The notes: generated by a model from the sequence alone, not told the origin. A stretch of DNA of 64,000 nucleotides from Euphorbia lathyris (GCF_963576675.1 NC_088913.1:89775001-89839000), one strand, 5' to 3'; positions 42,579-52,139 are shown, numbered from the stretch's first letter. Numbers and translations are program-made.

Positions 42579-44378
42579 ATGCATTCCAGTAAAAACCCTA
42601 TCATTCCAGCTCTCAAGCTCACTAGTCATGCCGAACCTTCATCCGAACCAGTAAGGCAAATGATCAAAGTGCATTCCTGGGTTAAGAGCCAGGAAGTAAT
42701 GAAGAGTCGATGGTTCTCTTACGAGTTCGTCTCCTCTGAGAAAGCATTTTGTGACTGGATCGAGAAGAACCAATGGAAAGGTCTTTTCTCTCTCCCTAGA
42801 AAAACTTATCCCATGTTAGTACGGGAGTTTTACTCAAACCTGGTAGTTGATGCCGATGACTCAGACTATCTAGAAACCATTGTTAAAGGTCAGAAGATTG
42901 TCATAACTCCTGCCTATCTAGCTACATTGTTAGACTTACTAGACAAAGGAATCCAATTTAGGACCACCAAAGAAAAAATACCAAAATCCGTAACAGAAAG
43001 GCTGAAGGGGTTCTGCAAACCCAAAGACCACAAAGGAGAAATACCCAGCACCTGTATGGGTAAAAACCAGAAGATGGTCCACTTCATGCTGACCAATTTC
43101 ATCTTCCCCAAACTCAGCTCAGCCTCATCCGCCTCAAACTTCGAACAGTGCTTCATCTGGCACATGTTGACCAACACTCCATTCAACCTTCCTGTTTTTC
43201 TAGTCGGTGCACTTCAACGAAGCGGGAGGAAGCTCTGTTTGGGTTCTCTCATTACCAAGATCATACAAGACAAGCAAATAGAAACAGTGAATGATGTAAG
43301 CACACTAGGAAGTGAGATTACTGCCAGCATACTAAATGGACTTCTGTATGATCAACCCTTAAGGGGATATGAGGAAATTGAAGTCGCTAGGGAAGGAGAT
43401 GAGGATGAAAAATCAGAAACTAAACCTGAAACTGAGAAAACCAATAGTAGGTCACCAGAGATTGATCAATCTGAGAAGAAGAAGAAAAAGGGAATCTGCT
43501 CAAAGGACATCCACACTGTCCTAAGAAAACTGAGACTTATGTCTAGAAACAAAGCAAAAGCTGATCAGGAAAGAGCTGAGGCAGCTGAAAAGAGAAAAAG
43601 GTCAGATGAATCTAAAATTGAGGAAGAAGAAGAAATCTCTGAATCATCCTCGGTAAAAAGAAAGAAGAGTGATTCCGTACGAAGAGCTAAAACTGAGTCA
43701 TCTGCCAGGACTCAACCTAAAGGTAAAGAAAAGGAAGCTGAGGAGGTAACTGACCAACAAGCTGAGCAACACAAAGCTCATGCTGGACAGGAGAAAGTTG
43801 AGCATCCTAAGCAGCAAAAAGAAAAGACTCTTGAGCCCGTAACAAATCAGGAGGACTCTCCACAAAACCAAGCCTCTGTTACTCAAAGCGAGGAACAAGC
43901 CAAAAACCCTGCTAGTCCAAATCTAGCTGCTCAAGATGAACAGGTCAACATGCCTAATCAAACTCAACCTCCAACTCACCATGCGAATGAGTCAACTCCT
44001 GAAGACAATATGCCTCAAAGTCCTGTTTACAATCAAGGTACTCAGTACAAACCCACTACTGCGAAATTTACACACTTAGGTGCTACTGAGACAGGTCGAC
44101 GCATTATTGCCTCTCCTACAACTTTGCTACAAGACCCTGTCTCTCCTCCAGTTAACCCCAGTTCATCTGCTCAAGAAAAGTCATCCCAACCATCTGCCCT
44201 TCATCAAATTCTAAGTGAACTCCTTAGCTTTAAAGATTTGGTTCGTCACATATCTTCCGTTCAGGAGCAGCAATCCACTCTTGATCACATGGCAAAATTG
44301 ACTGACCTCATACTGACCATGGTCCATCACATGAACTCTCTTGATGGCCAAATTCAACACCTGACTCAACTGATCTAA
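42579..44378 (+). CDS. Extra ORF downstream of copia pol (transposon-protein domain plus coiled coil)
   Basis: 599 intact codons in the position of the env-like ORF of SIRE elements. Residues about 30-260 form a globular region with WFSYEFVSSEKAFCDWI, then YPMLVREFYSNL and IVKGQKIVITPAYLATLLDL. This resembles the plant retrotransposon accessory domain often annotated as putative plant transposon protein. Residues 270-470 are Lys/Glu-rich with KKKKKG and KRKRSDES (nuclear-signal-like). The tail is Gln/Ser/Pro-rich and ends in a predicted coiled coil (LSELLSFKDLVRHIS...HMNSLDGQIQHL). I see no signal peptide or transmembrane helix, so an envelope role is not supported. Function unknown. Confidence 0.75.
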   Translation: MHSSKNPIIPALKLTSHAEPSSEPVRQMIKVHSWVKSQEVMKSRWFSYEFVSSEKAFCDWIEKNQWKGLFSLPRKTYPMLVREFYSNLVVDADDSDYLETIVKGQKIVITPAYLATLLDLLDKGIQFRTTKEKIPKSVTERLKGFCKPKDHKGEIPSTCMGKNQKMVHFMLTNFIFPKLSSASSASNFEQCFIWHMLTNTPFNLPVFLVGALQRSGRKLCLGSLITKIIQDKQIETVNDVSTLGSEITASILNGLLYDQPLRGYEEIEVAREGDEDEKSETKPETEKTNSRSPEIDQSEKKKKKGICSKDIHTVLRKLRLMSRNKAKADQERAEAAEKRKRSDESKIEEEEEISESSSVKRKKSDSVRRAKTESSARTQPKGKEKEAEEVTDQQAEQHKAHAGQEKVEHPKQQKEKTLEPVTNQEDSPQNQASVTQSEEQAKNPASPNLAAQDEQVNMPNQTQPPTHHANESTPEDNMPQSPVYNQGTQYKPTTAKFTHLGATETGRRIIASPTTLLQDPVSPPVNPSSSAQEKSSQPSALHQILSELLSFKDLVRHISSVQEQQSTLDHMAKLTDLILTMVHHMNSLDGQIQHLTQLI

Positions 44379-44419
44379 TTCAAACCCTCTGCCACTAGCA
44401 CCTCCACTGTTGATGCTGG

Positions 44420-44432
44420 CAAAATGGGGGAG
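44420..44432 (+). other. Internal copy of the polypurine tract
   Basis: CAAAATGGGGGAG is identical to 44941-44953 at the 3' LTR edge. It lies 42 bp after the extra ORF stop. It may be a second plus-strand priming site or part of a duplicated 3' region. Confidence 0.5.
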
Positions 44433-44942
44433 AAATGTCCAGGAGGAACTCAAGAGAAGCCGCCCAGATCTAGCTAGAGATAACCCTCAAACTGCTCAGG
44501 AGGGAAGAAGTAGAGCTTAGAAGAAAAATTTACAAGTCTAGGGTGAAAACAATTCTATGCTTAAAGTTCGGTTTGCTTTATTTGTTATCTTCCTTCAATC
44601 TATGCCAAGTATTACTTTCTAAATACAGTCGATAAAATTGAACAAACAAATCAAGAAGTAAAACATACTCAGTATACAAAATACTTAGGTAATAAACTGA
44701 GTAATAACATACTTCTAAAATATTTTTGAAAGCTGACTTAAAAGGCTCAGATCTTGCAAAATCCAACATTAAACTAAGTCAGTATACACAAATGTCTTAA
44801 AGATAATTCAATTAAATCTTGGAAGGTTTAGAATTAAGTTAAGACAATACATGCAACCCTTACGGGGGAGTCATTTAAAAAATAATTCAATCATGGGGCA
44901 ACTTATAACCGAGTTCCGTAATTATGTATTTTGCCAACATCA

Positions 44943-44955
44943 AAATGGGGGAGTT
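44943..44955 (+). other. Polypurine tract
   Basis: AAATGGGGGAGTT directly abuts the TGTTGAAAC start of the 3' LTR, the site where plus-strand DNA synthesis begins. Confidence 0.88.
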
Positions 44956-46236
44956 TGTTGAAACACCTTTCCACAAGATTTTGATTTGACAAAATCATCC
45001 ATGATTAAGAGGCAATTAAATTTAGATGCTTTGATTTAATTGTACTAATGTGTTTGTTCAATATTGAGTGCAAAAATACATATATATAAAATAAGACAGG
45101 TCAGAAGTCAACATAAGTCAAAAGCTGAGTAGAACGGAACTCAGCATAAAAGATGCAAGCTGAGTTAAGTGGAACTCAACATCAGAAGCTTCCTTCAGAA
45201 CGAAGCTGACTAAAACATAAGTCTTCTCCAAAGCTGTCCAGCAGAACGAAGCTAACTAAGTCAGACGTCATGCAGAAGTTAAGCTGACCAAAAGAAGAAC
45301 TCAATATAGAAGAATAAAAGCTAAGGAACTCAGCATGAAAGAATAGAAGCTGAGTGTAGCGGAACTTAGCATCAGAAGATTCGTTCAGAAATATCCGAGC
45401 AGAACGAAGCTGACTAAGCGCGGAAGTTGACAACATTTGGAGATAACGAATGAAGCTGAATGATAGTCAGGACAGCATGAAAAGATCCGTTCACTAAAGG
45501 ACAAAATCTGCCGATCCTCTGTACCAATAATTAAAGTCTCGAAAATACAAAGAAGGCAAATTCCAAGAATCATGGGACAATGGATTATTGGTAAAAGACA
45601 ACTGTTACTAGAAGACAAAGACTGCAGGAAGAAGACAAATCTGACGCCTGAAGAAATCAGAGAAAATGGGATGGCGCTGACCTGAAGATGTTCCCCAAAA
45701 AGAGCCTTTTTGGATTCAACGGCTACATCATTCTCAAAGGATCCAAAACACCAGATCCTTCACCTATATAAGGACAATCAGAATTCTTGGATAAGATAGA
45801 CAAGAGCTAAGAAAAGCAACAAAAAATCCAAGAGAGAAAAATCTAAAAAGCACTCAAATACAAAAGAAATCTTACACCAAATTTCTATCCGTGTGTAAAT
45901 GCTAGAGTGATTCTGTGTAATCTTCTAAAGTGTTCTTTACCTGAAAAAGAGCAGTTAGCTTATCAATTGTAGTATTGAGAGTATATGCTGAGTGATTGGT
46001 TGTAAGCATTCAGTGATAAAGAAATCTAAGTACTGGGTTGTAGTGCTTAGTAGGAGTTGAGTAGACGAATAGAGGACGTACTCTTGCATACTCACTGCCT
46101 TGTAAAGGGTTTGTGCTCTACCTTGAAAGAGCTCAGTATTGGATTGAAAATCCCAGGACGAACTGGGGACTGGACGTAGGCAGAGAGGCCGAACCAGGAT
46201 AAGTCGTACTGAGTAACTTCTAAACTCTCTCTCTCA

Positions 46237-46277
<41 letters not shown>

Positions 46278-46564
46278 CGTGTGTTGTTTGTAAAATTCAC
46301 TCAGCTTATAAATTGTCAAAACTGAAATTGAGTAAATATTGAGTGTTGAGTTAGAAGCTGACTCATCAAGTGTCAATTTTTAACTCACGTGTAAAGCAGT
46401 GTTAGTCAGCTTAGACTAACACTGTGTTACTTAAGAATCAGTTGTGCTGACCAACACGCCAAGTTATCAAATTCCTAAAATATCTCTAAGTCAGCATAAT
46501 TAAAAGCGAAAAAGTTACATTAGTTCCTAACCCCCCCTTTGGAACTAATTACACGGGACCAACA
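44956..46564 (+). repeat. SIRE-type 3' LTR
   Basis: 1,609 bp, from TGTTGAAACACC to GGGACCAACA, followed by GGATG. It matches the split 5' LTR throughout and preserves the uninterrupted site GACAACATTTGGAG (about 45429) where the Athila-type element entered the other LTR. A long AT/GT microsatellite lies at 46236-46282. Confidence 0.95.
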
Positions 46565-46569
46565 GGATG

Positions 46570-47250
46570 TGCCATAAATAAGTGAGTCACGACATTGCTG
46601 CCCAGCACTGCTTGCGTCCAATATATGTAGTCCTTATCTATAGCAAGCCGATGAAACTGACCGATTACATCCCGACCCTCAAAGCTCTCAGTCCTGATTT
46701 TTTCCTTGTAATTATAGATATGTCTTTGTATCGGGAAATCCTCCGGATGTTTTTCTTTGATTGCAGCAAAAATCGCACAAGGCTTAGCTTGAGCTGAACT
46801 CATTTCACGAATAAGTTTTTTGGAAGCCGGGCTTAGTCCGCTCATCTGTCTATAGCCCTGACGATATACAGCCAACTGATGACAGTGCTGTCCTCTATCT
46901 CCAGGAATCCCATTCACCACCCAACCTCCCAATTTAGCAATTTCCATAACCTTTATCTGGAATTTGCAACCACAGTACTTTGTTTTTGTATTCTTCCGTA
47001 GTATAACATCCATATCCATATCCTTTTTCCTTTTATAATTCTTAACACCACGAGCACATTTAACCAATATCCACTTTGACTTTGGCCCCATCTTGTGCGA
47101 CGTTGTGGTTAACTCGAACCCGATCCTAATTACCGTCTGTTTTGCCCAGTTAACAGCTTCATGATATGTTTGAAACGTTTGTTTGTGAAAAAAACTGCGA
47201 GCTGTAATCTAGGCCGTTTCCGTCAAATTCTTCGCACGAAACCTCCTATA
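46570..47250 (-). pseudogene. MULE transposase N-terminal part: FAR1-like DNA-binding domain
   Basis: Reading from about 47190, the frame gives SFFHKQTFQTYHEAVNWAK and IRIGFELTTTSHKMGPKSKW, then a basic CARGVKNYKRKKD stretch, CGCKFQIKVME, and WVVNGIPGDRGQHCHQLAV. This is the C...C...H.H pattern of FAR1/WRKY-GCM1-type zinc domains at MULE N-termini. A helical linker follows, then YIYWTQAVLGSNVVTHLFMAHP, where the copia element cuts the gene. A possible acceptor (TTACAG) precedes about 47205, and a stop lies just upstream in the same frame, so the first exon and start codon are not resolved. The start at 47250 is approximate. Confidence 0.78.
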
Positions 47251-47343
47251 AATGATAAATAACGAACATTACATTCCAAAATGTGACATTTCTACATCGT
47301 TTCGGTGTCTAAACCCGAAAACAGCCACAAATATGCTCGAATG

Positions 47344-47508
47344 TGTGAGCATCACGCCTCACCATGTGGTGGGGTGTATGAGTATCACGTCCCACCATGT
47401 GGTGGGGCGTATGAGTATCACGTCCTACCATATGGTGGGGTGTATGAACATCACGTCCCACCACATGGTGAGGCGTGTGGCTATCACGCCCCACCATGTG
47501 GCGGGGTG
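47344..47508. repeat. Five tandem 33-bp units at the promoter-side end of the MULE
   Basis: Five consecutive 33-bp units (starts 47344, 47377, 47410, 47443, 47476) of the form TATGAGTATCACGTCCCACC + ATGTGGTGGGGCG. Each has a small palindrome CCACCATGTGGTGG. An inverted partial copy follows to about 47556 and ends CACACGCCCGAGTG. The array lies just upstream of the transposase N-terminus and inside the right terminal repeat, where transposase-binding or promoter repeats are expected. It is open in several frames, which explains short repeat-encoded ORFs here. Confidence 0.9.
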
Positions 47509-47847
47509 TGATACTCATACGCCCCACCATGAGGTGGGCGTGATGCTCACACGCCCGAGTGCCGAACCAGAATTTTTTTTTCAATTCAAATTACAGAAAT
47601 GCAAGGAAGTTCAATCGGAAAAATACCTCGAATTCAGAAACAACATCACTCCCGTCTACTCTCGGTGATAACGGATTGCCTTCCATCAAACGTGTTGTCT
47701 TTGATTCGGTTGAAAATGTATTTGGAAGACTTTGAGAGAGTTTGGAAGGGATTCAAATTTTCAGTTTTTGTTCAAAGGGCGGTTACGCCTTTTTCCGCGG
47801 CTGGAAGTGTGAATATGGGGTTGGGTTTAGTAACCCACTTTTAATAT

Positions 47848-48006
47848 TGGGGTAAATAGTAAACGATTTCTTGGTTCGACACTCGTTGGACTCTTCGTCT
47901 TTTAATTAAAGCTTTATGTATATGTTAGGATTTGAACTCGAGATCTAATTTAAGCGACTTGAAACCTTTAACCACTTAGTCTAATTTTAATTGGTATTGA
48001 AGGTAA
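47848..48006. other. Flank of the MULE; no gene
   Basis: AT-rich. Around 47931-47980 a GGATTTGAACTCGAGATCT word followed by ACCACTTAGTC looks like a decayed tRNA-derived B and A box on the minus strand. Confidence 0.35.
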
Positions 48007-48443
48007 GAGGGTGTTTGGTTGCTACTGTTTGCCTTTTCATTTTGAAAATAAGAGTTTTAGGGCCCGTTTGGCTACTTGTTGTTTGTTGTTCTTGTTTGCT
48101 TTTTGAAAATGATACTTTTACATAAAAAGTAGAGATTCTCTGCTTTTGTAAAAAGTTGCTTTTCAGCTCTAAAAGGTAAATAGCAAGTATCTAACCAAAC
48201 ACCTAAAACTCTGCCTTTTAGAGCGAAAAGGCAAACCGGAGGTGAAAAGTAGGTAACCAAACACTCTCTTAGGTGTTTGGTTAGACACCTCATGTTTGCC
48301 TTTTATAGTTGAAAAGTAGTTTTTTTTATAAAAGTCAAGAATCTCTCCTTTTTGAAAAAACAATATTTTCAAACAGCAAACTGTAACAGGAAACAGGAAA
48401 CAACAACAGCAATCATAAACAACAGGTAAAACAAACGGGCCCC
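48007..48443. mobile_element. Tourist-like MITE (outer) related to 14474-14701
   Basis: Starts GAGGGTGTTTGGTTGC and ends AAACAAACGGGCCCC. Read in reverse it follows the 14474-14701 element block by block (GTTTGGTTAGACACCTC, TTTGCCTTTT, AACAGGTAAAACAAACGG). Interrupted at 48060-48268 by a member of the same family. TAA lies at the left edge; the right duplicate is not clear. Confidence 0.78.
48060..48268. mobile_element. Tourist-like MITE (inner), inserted in its own relative
   Basis: GGGCCCGTTTGGCTAC ... GTAACCAAACACTCTC with TTA on both sides (48057-48059, 48269-48271). Joining the flanks with one TTA restores GAGTTTTAGGTGTTTGG, matching the uninterrupted GAGTTTAAGGTGTTTGG in the 14474 copy read on the other strand. 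Confidence 0.85.
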
Positions 48444-48494
48444 AGATAGTTAAGTTAGAGACTTTGGGGGGTAAATTTCAATAAAGAAACTATT

Positions 48495-48966
48495 GGGTAA
48501 ATTACATCTACGACTTTTTAACTTTTTCGGTTACTTTTATTATGGTCTTAAACTTTAAAATTCGACATCGTGGTCCCTGAACTTTGCCCTTACTAATAGC
48601 AGATAACATTCCATTCTAAAGCTGGCAGAAAAGATATTTTAAACAATTTTAATTTTTGAAATTTTGGGGTTTGATGTTATTTATATATTTTTTGGTTATG
48701 GGGGAGAAGTTATTTGTTTTGAGAGAGAAATATTTGAAAATACTTATTGAAAATCGAAATCGGTAGTTCCACTGAAAATGTGGTTGTTACCAATTTTAAC
48801 TCTTCAACTTTTTCATTTTGAGATTGTTATATGTCATTTTGACTTACTCAACTGGAAAAAATGAATCATTGTATTAGTAAAGTGTAAATTTTAGAGATCT
48901 TTAATGTTGGATTTTAAATTTCAAAGATCATAATGAAGTTAGAGGCCATAAGTGCAATTTACACTT
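48495..48966. mobile_element. Fold-back MITE with GGGTAAATTACA ends
   Basis: The left GGGTAAATTACATCTACGAC is imperfectly inverted in the right (...GCCATAAGTGCAATTTACAC). Such ends are common in plant MULE-type MITEs. The interior is AT-rich and non-coding. The right edge meets the poly(A) side of the LINE at 48967, so the two are adjacent or one inserted at the edge of the other. Confidence 0.6.
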
Positions 48967-48994
48967 TTTATTTTGATGAAGATAGCAACTTATA

Positions 48995-49591
48995 TTACCC
49001 AGAAATATCAGTTTCAATACAAGAAGCCAAGAAAGCTGGAAAATCATCAACAATAATTTGAGGACAAAGTAAAGTGAGTCCCCATTTTGCCAATTCATGA
49101 GCAGCATCATTAAAGCAACGACCCTCGAATACGAATCGCACAACAGAAAAGGAACTAGCTACTGTCAGAATCTGTTGAATCACCACATCATTGTAACTCA
49201 CATCTCTAGCAACCCGAATTGCCTCAATAGCCAATTTACAATCAGACGCAACCACCAAATTTGCAAATCCACACTCCTTCGCAAAAATTAAACCATTCAA
49301 AATGGCTAAAATCTCCACATGAGTCACAGACCAACACGCCCCTAACGGACACGCCCCGCTCATCAAAACATTACCAACAGTATCACGCACCAGAAAACCA
49401 GCCGCCCCAGAACCACGATGAGAAGAGAAAGATGCATCACAATTTAATTTGACAAAACCAAGAGGAGGAGGATCCCATTTACCCAAACCATGACTAACAG
49501 TAATTAAAGAAGGGGGATGAAGACATACCGATCCAGATGCCTGTTTCACCCCCATTAACAAAAGCCCGATCATCAAGAGATTTTTCTCCAT
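48995..49591 (-). pseudogene. LINE RNase H (RVT_3) fragment
   Basis: FVKLNCDASFSSHRGSGAAGF (first Asp), ILAILNGLIFAKECGF (Glu region), VVASDCKLAIEAIR (Asp) and GRCFNDAAHELAKWG give the plant RNase H order. About 200 codons are open to the natural stop. Relatives place this domain at the LINE C-terminus. Confidence 0.85.
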
Positions 49592-49745
49592 GCGTGATCA
49601 GATTATGATCGTACCAAATCATCCAAATGAAACAACAAAAGAGAGAAAATTCAGAATTTGGTAATATTAAAGAAACCTTTTCCATCCATTCCAAACATGA
49701 CATCCCTTTAACCGAATACACCTTCACAGAGAATCCTCCACACTT

Positions 49746-50102
49746 CTATCGATCTCTCGTTCGTCGACATAATTTCATCAAATGTATCAGAGAACTACCA
49801 TCATGTCCGCAAAATGGGCAATAAGGAGCAACATGGATTTTTTTCCGAATGAGATTAGCAGCACACGGTAAAAAATTATGACAACATGCCCACAATAGAT
49901 GAAGAATCTTCAAAGGTAATTTGAGTTTCCACAACCGTCCAAGCCTAGATGACGAACCCGGAATATCATTGAAAATTCTATTTACCTCAATCGCCATTCT
50001 GTAGCCAGATTTTACCTCATAACAGCCATTACGGGAGCCAGGCCAATAGAATCGATCGATAGCAAGTGGTCGTAAAGGAAGACCCAAAATAGAATCAGCC
50101 AC
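49746..50102 (-). pseudogene. LINE zf-RVT domain fragment
   Basis: DRFYWPGSRNGCYEVKSGYR followed by LWKLKLPLKILHLLWACCHN and CPFCGHDGSSLIHLMKLCRR, the W.(..)P.K...FLW and C..C......H....C pattern of the zinc-binding reverse transcriptase domain. Separated from RNase H by a shift near 49740. Confidence 0.8.
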
Positions 50103-50114
50103 ATCCTCAAAGAA

Positions 50115-51135
50115 TCAATCCTTCACCACTCTAGAATTCCAAAGCCTAGTGCCTGCAATAATTAATGACTCAACAAACTCCGAAGGAGCAGTGCACTTAA
50201 CAGATAAAAGACAACCACAAGGTAATGAGGGAATCCATCTATCCGACATAATCTGAATAGAAGATCCATTGCCTACACGCCATAGGCCACCCTGCAATAA
50301 AACAGGCCTAACGCTTAACAAGCTTCTCCACAAATAACTATTAATAGGTCTCCCTGAAATCTCAAGCCAAGACAGGTTCCTCAAATATTTTCTTCTGGAC
50401 ACTTGAGCACAAAGATAAATGTTGATCAATAATCCTCCAAAGTTGTTTAGCCAATAATGCTTGATTGAAAGAGAATAAGTGCCGGAATCCAAGACCACCA
50501 ACAGCCTTAAGAGAACACAAAATATCCCATCTAGCCCAGTGAATAATCCGCTTACCATTACAGTCACCCCACCAATAGCCTGCAATCATAGCTTGCATCT
50601 CCTCACATAGAGTCTTGGGCAATAGAAAACAACTCATAACATATTGAGGAATAGCAACCGCAACCGTCTTAATAAGCACTTCTTTACCACCCCTAGATAG
50701 AAATCTTTCATTCCATCCACTAATTCGCTTAAGAAGACGATCCCTTAAAAATTTGAAAATGAGCTTCTTAGACCTTCCTAATATCGTAGGAAGATCCAAA
50801 TACTTCGGAAAAGCATCAACAACATTAACCCCCATAAAGCGTCTCAAACTCTCTTTGAATTCCACCGGTAGATTAGAACTAAAGCTGATCTCAGATTTGT
50901 CAAAATTCACACATTGTCCTGAAGTCTGCCCATAAAGTGCAATAATCTCTTTAACCACAACCATCTCCTCAAATGATGCTCTGAAAAAAATAAGAGAGTC
51001 GCCAGCAAAAAATAAATGAGTAATCATAGGACCACCAGGACCCGGAATAATCCCATATAAACATCTGTCAACTACTGCTTTCTTAATTAAAGATGAAAAC
51101 TTCTGCGCACAACAAAAAGTAATAGATTTGAAAAC
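50115..51135 (-). pseudogene. LINE reverse transcriptase fragment
   Basis: MITHLFFAGDSLIFF shows the catalytic FADD changed to FAGD. CVNFDKSEISFSSN, FPKYLDLPTILGRSKK and GKEVLIKTVAVAIPQYVMSC follow. The C-terminal thumb/connection continues after a shift near 50400 into GGLWRVGNGSSIQIMSDRWIP. The loss of one catalytic Asp plus the shifts make it inactive. Confidence 0.85.
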
Positions 51136-51145
51136 ATCTAGCCAA

Positions 51146-52057
51146 TAATATAATAATAATAGAAGAAGGAATTACACATCAAGTTAGTTGAATTTCATTA
51201 ATTTTATTATAAATCAGAAACAATCATTTTCATTTTTCTGGTTGAGAAAATAGATAAATTTGGTCTAACTCACAACTTTAAAGAAAAAAAAAATTGCATC
51301 ATGCTTATAATTAATTCCATAAAGCTAATGTGAAATATATAATACACCATTTTACATTAGGATTAAATATCTGGAGCATGAAATTTACTGGATTAAATAT
51401 TCACGGATATGTGGATAATGGATGTTTCAATTTTGGGGCAAAATTAGAGGTTTTGACTAGTCAAACATCTAATAGTTGTGTTTAGTGTAAAGAAGTTTGA
51501 AACAATGTTGTTAAACTCGGATCAGGCCGGACGGTCGGATCGGGCACCAGAATTGAGTCCGGTCCGAGCTAAAGGATCCCATTTTGAAGTGGCATTCACG
51601 TCGCCTACGTTGTAGGGGTGCACCCCTAACCCGATGATGATTCATGTGCACCTCCCTACGCGTGAGAGAGCCCTTTCTTCCCTAGTAATTTGTTAAAGGC
51701 TTATAAATGTCATTTACTTATATACTAGTTAAGATTCTTATGTGGGATGGGAATTCTTAGTTTACTTTTATCTTATTTCAAACTATTTCAAGTGGTCACT
51801 TTGAGGATCAATTTCTCCTATTCTCACTTGTCCGTTTTGAGTTATAGTATACCATTTAAAAGATTTCACAGCATAGAATATGTTGACATATTTCAAGTTA
51901 TTCTAAACTTCATTTATCCGTTATATAATTAAGCCTGAGGTTGACAAAAAAATAACAAATCAAAAGTTGTTTATAATTTATTTTGGATCATTTATAAAAA
52001 TAATTTTAATTAATTATATATATTTAATATATATATATATATATATTATTTAATATA
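51146..52057. other. No gene seen
   Basis: AT-rich. A less AT-rich patch at about 51500-51670 contains GGCCGGACGGTCGGATCGGG and CGGTCCGAGC words. A weakly complementary patch at about 53935-54025 (GGTTCGACC..., GGTCCGACC) lies beyond the MULE, so both may be the arms of an older element into which the MULE inserted. A (TA)n run precedes 52058. Confidence 0.4.
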
Positions 52058-52139
52058 GGGGAGGGATCAAGTGAGAAACCTCCCCTAGGTGAGAACCACC
52101 CAAAACTACGTAGTTTTGAGTAGAGAAATTTTAAAAAAA

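Larger units (their letters stand above)
26478..46564 (+). mobile_element. SIRE-type Ty1/copia retrotransposon, full length, inserted in the MULE transposase
   Basis: LTRs start TGTTGAAACACC and end GGGACCAACA. The 5-bp target duplication GGATG is exact (26473-26477 and 46565-46569). Order: 5' LTR (split by the Athila-type element), Met-tRNA primer site, gag, zinc knuckles, protease, integrase, reverse transcriptase, RNase H (copia order), an extra ORF, polypurine tract, 3' LTR. Without the nested element it is about 11.1 kb. Large size, an extra ORF after pol, and reverse transcriptase text such as [12 protein letters not shown] point to the SIRE/Maximus lineage. Confidence 0.92.
24031..47838 (-). 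mobile_element. Autonomous-type MULE with FAR1/MULE/SWIM/OTU transposase, split by a copia element
   Basis: The left end GGGAGTTGTTAAACCCAACC is matched by the inverted right end GTGGGTTACTAAACCCAACC. The matching continues through CCC(T/A)(A/T)ATTC.CACACTT. Flanks are TTTTAATAC (24022-24030) and TTTTAATAT (47839-47847), a 9-bp duplication with one C/T difference. Removing the copia insertion (26478-46564 plus one GGATG) leaves about 3.7 kb: one multi-exon transposase on the minus strand and GC-rich repeats near each end. Nonsense codons and the insertion make it non-functional now. Confidence 0.88.
48967..51145 (-). mobile_element. Decayed, 5'-truncated L1-type LINE
   Basis: Minus strand: reverse transcriptase (from about 51135), zinc-binding and RNase H domains in order, then a tail TTCATCAAAATAAAAA, the same style as the LINE at 17324. 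The first visible residues are FKSITFCCAQKFSSL, mid reverse transcriptase, so the 5' part is absent. Frameshifts and stops break it into three main pieces. I could not find a target duplication. Much older than the plus-strand LINE. Confidence 0.85.

Noticed and set aside
47252..47668. Open frames with HHVVG/TPHHMV peptide repeats on both strands
   Set aside because: Produced by the 33-bp tandem array; not conserved coding sequence.
47925..47985. tRNA-like B/A boxes on the minus strand beside the MULE
   Set aside because: Only decayed box-like words with no foldable tRNA and no repeat copy in the window to define a SINE.
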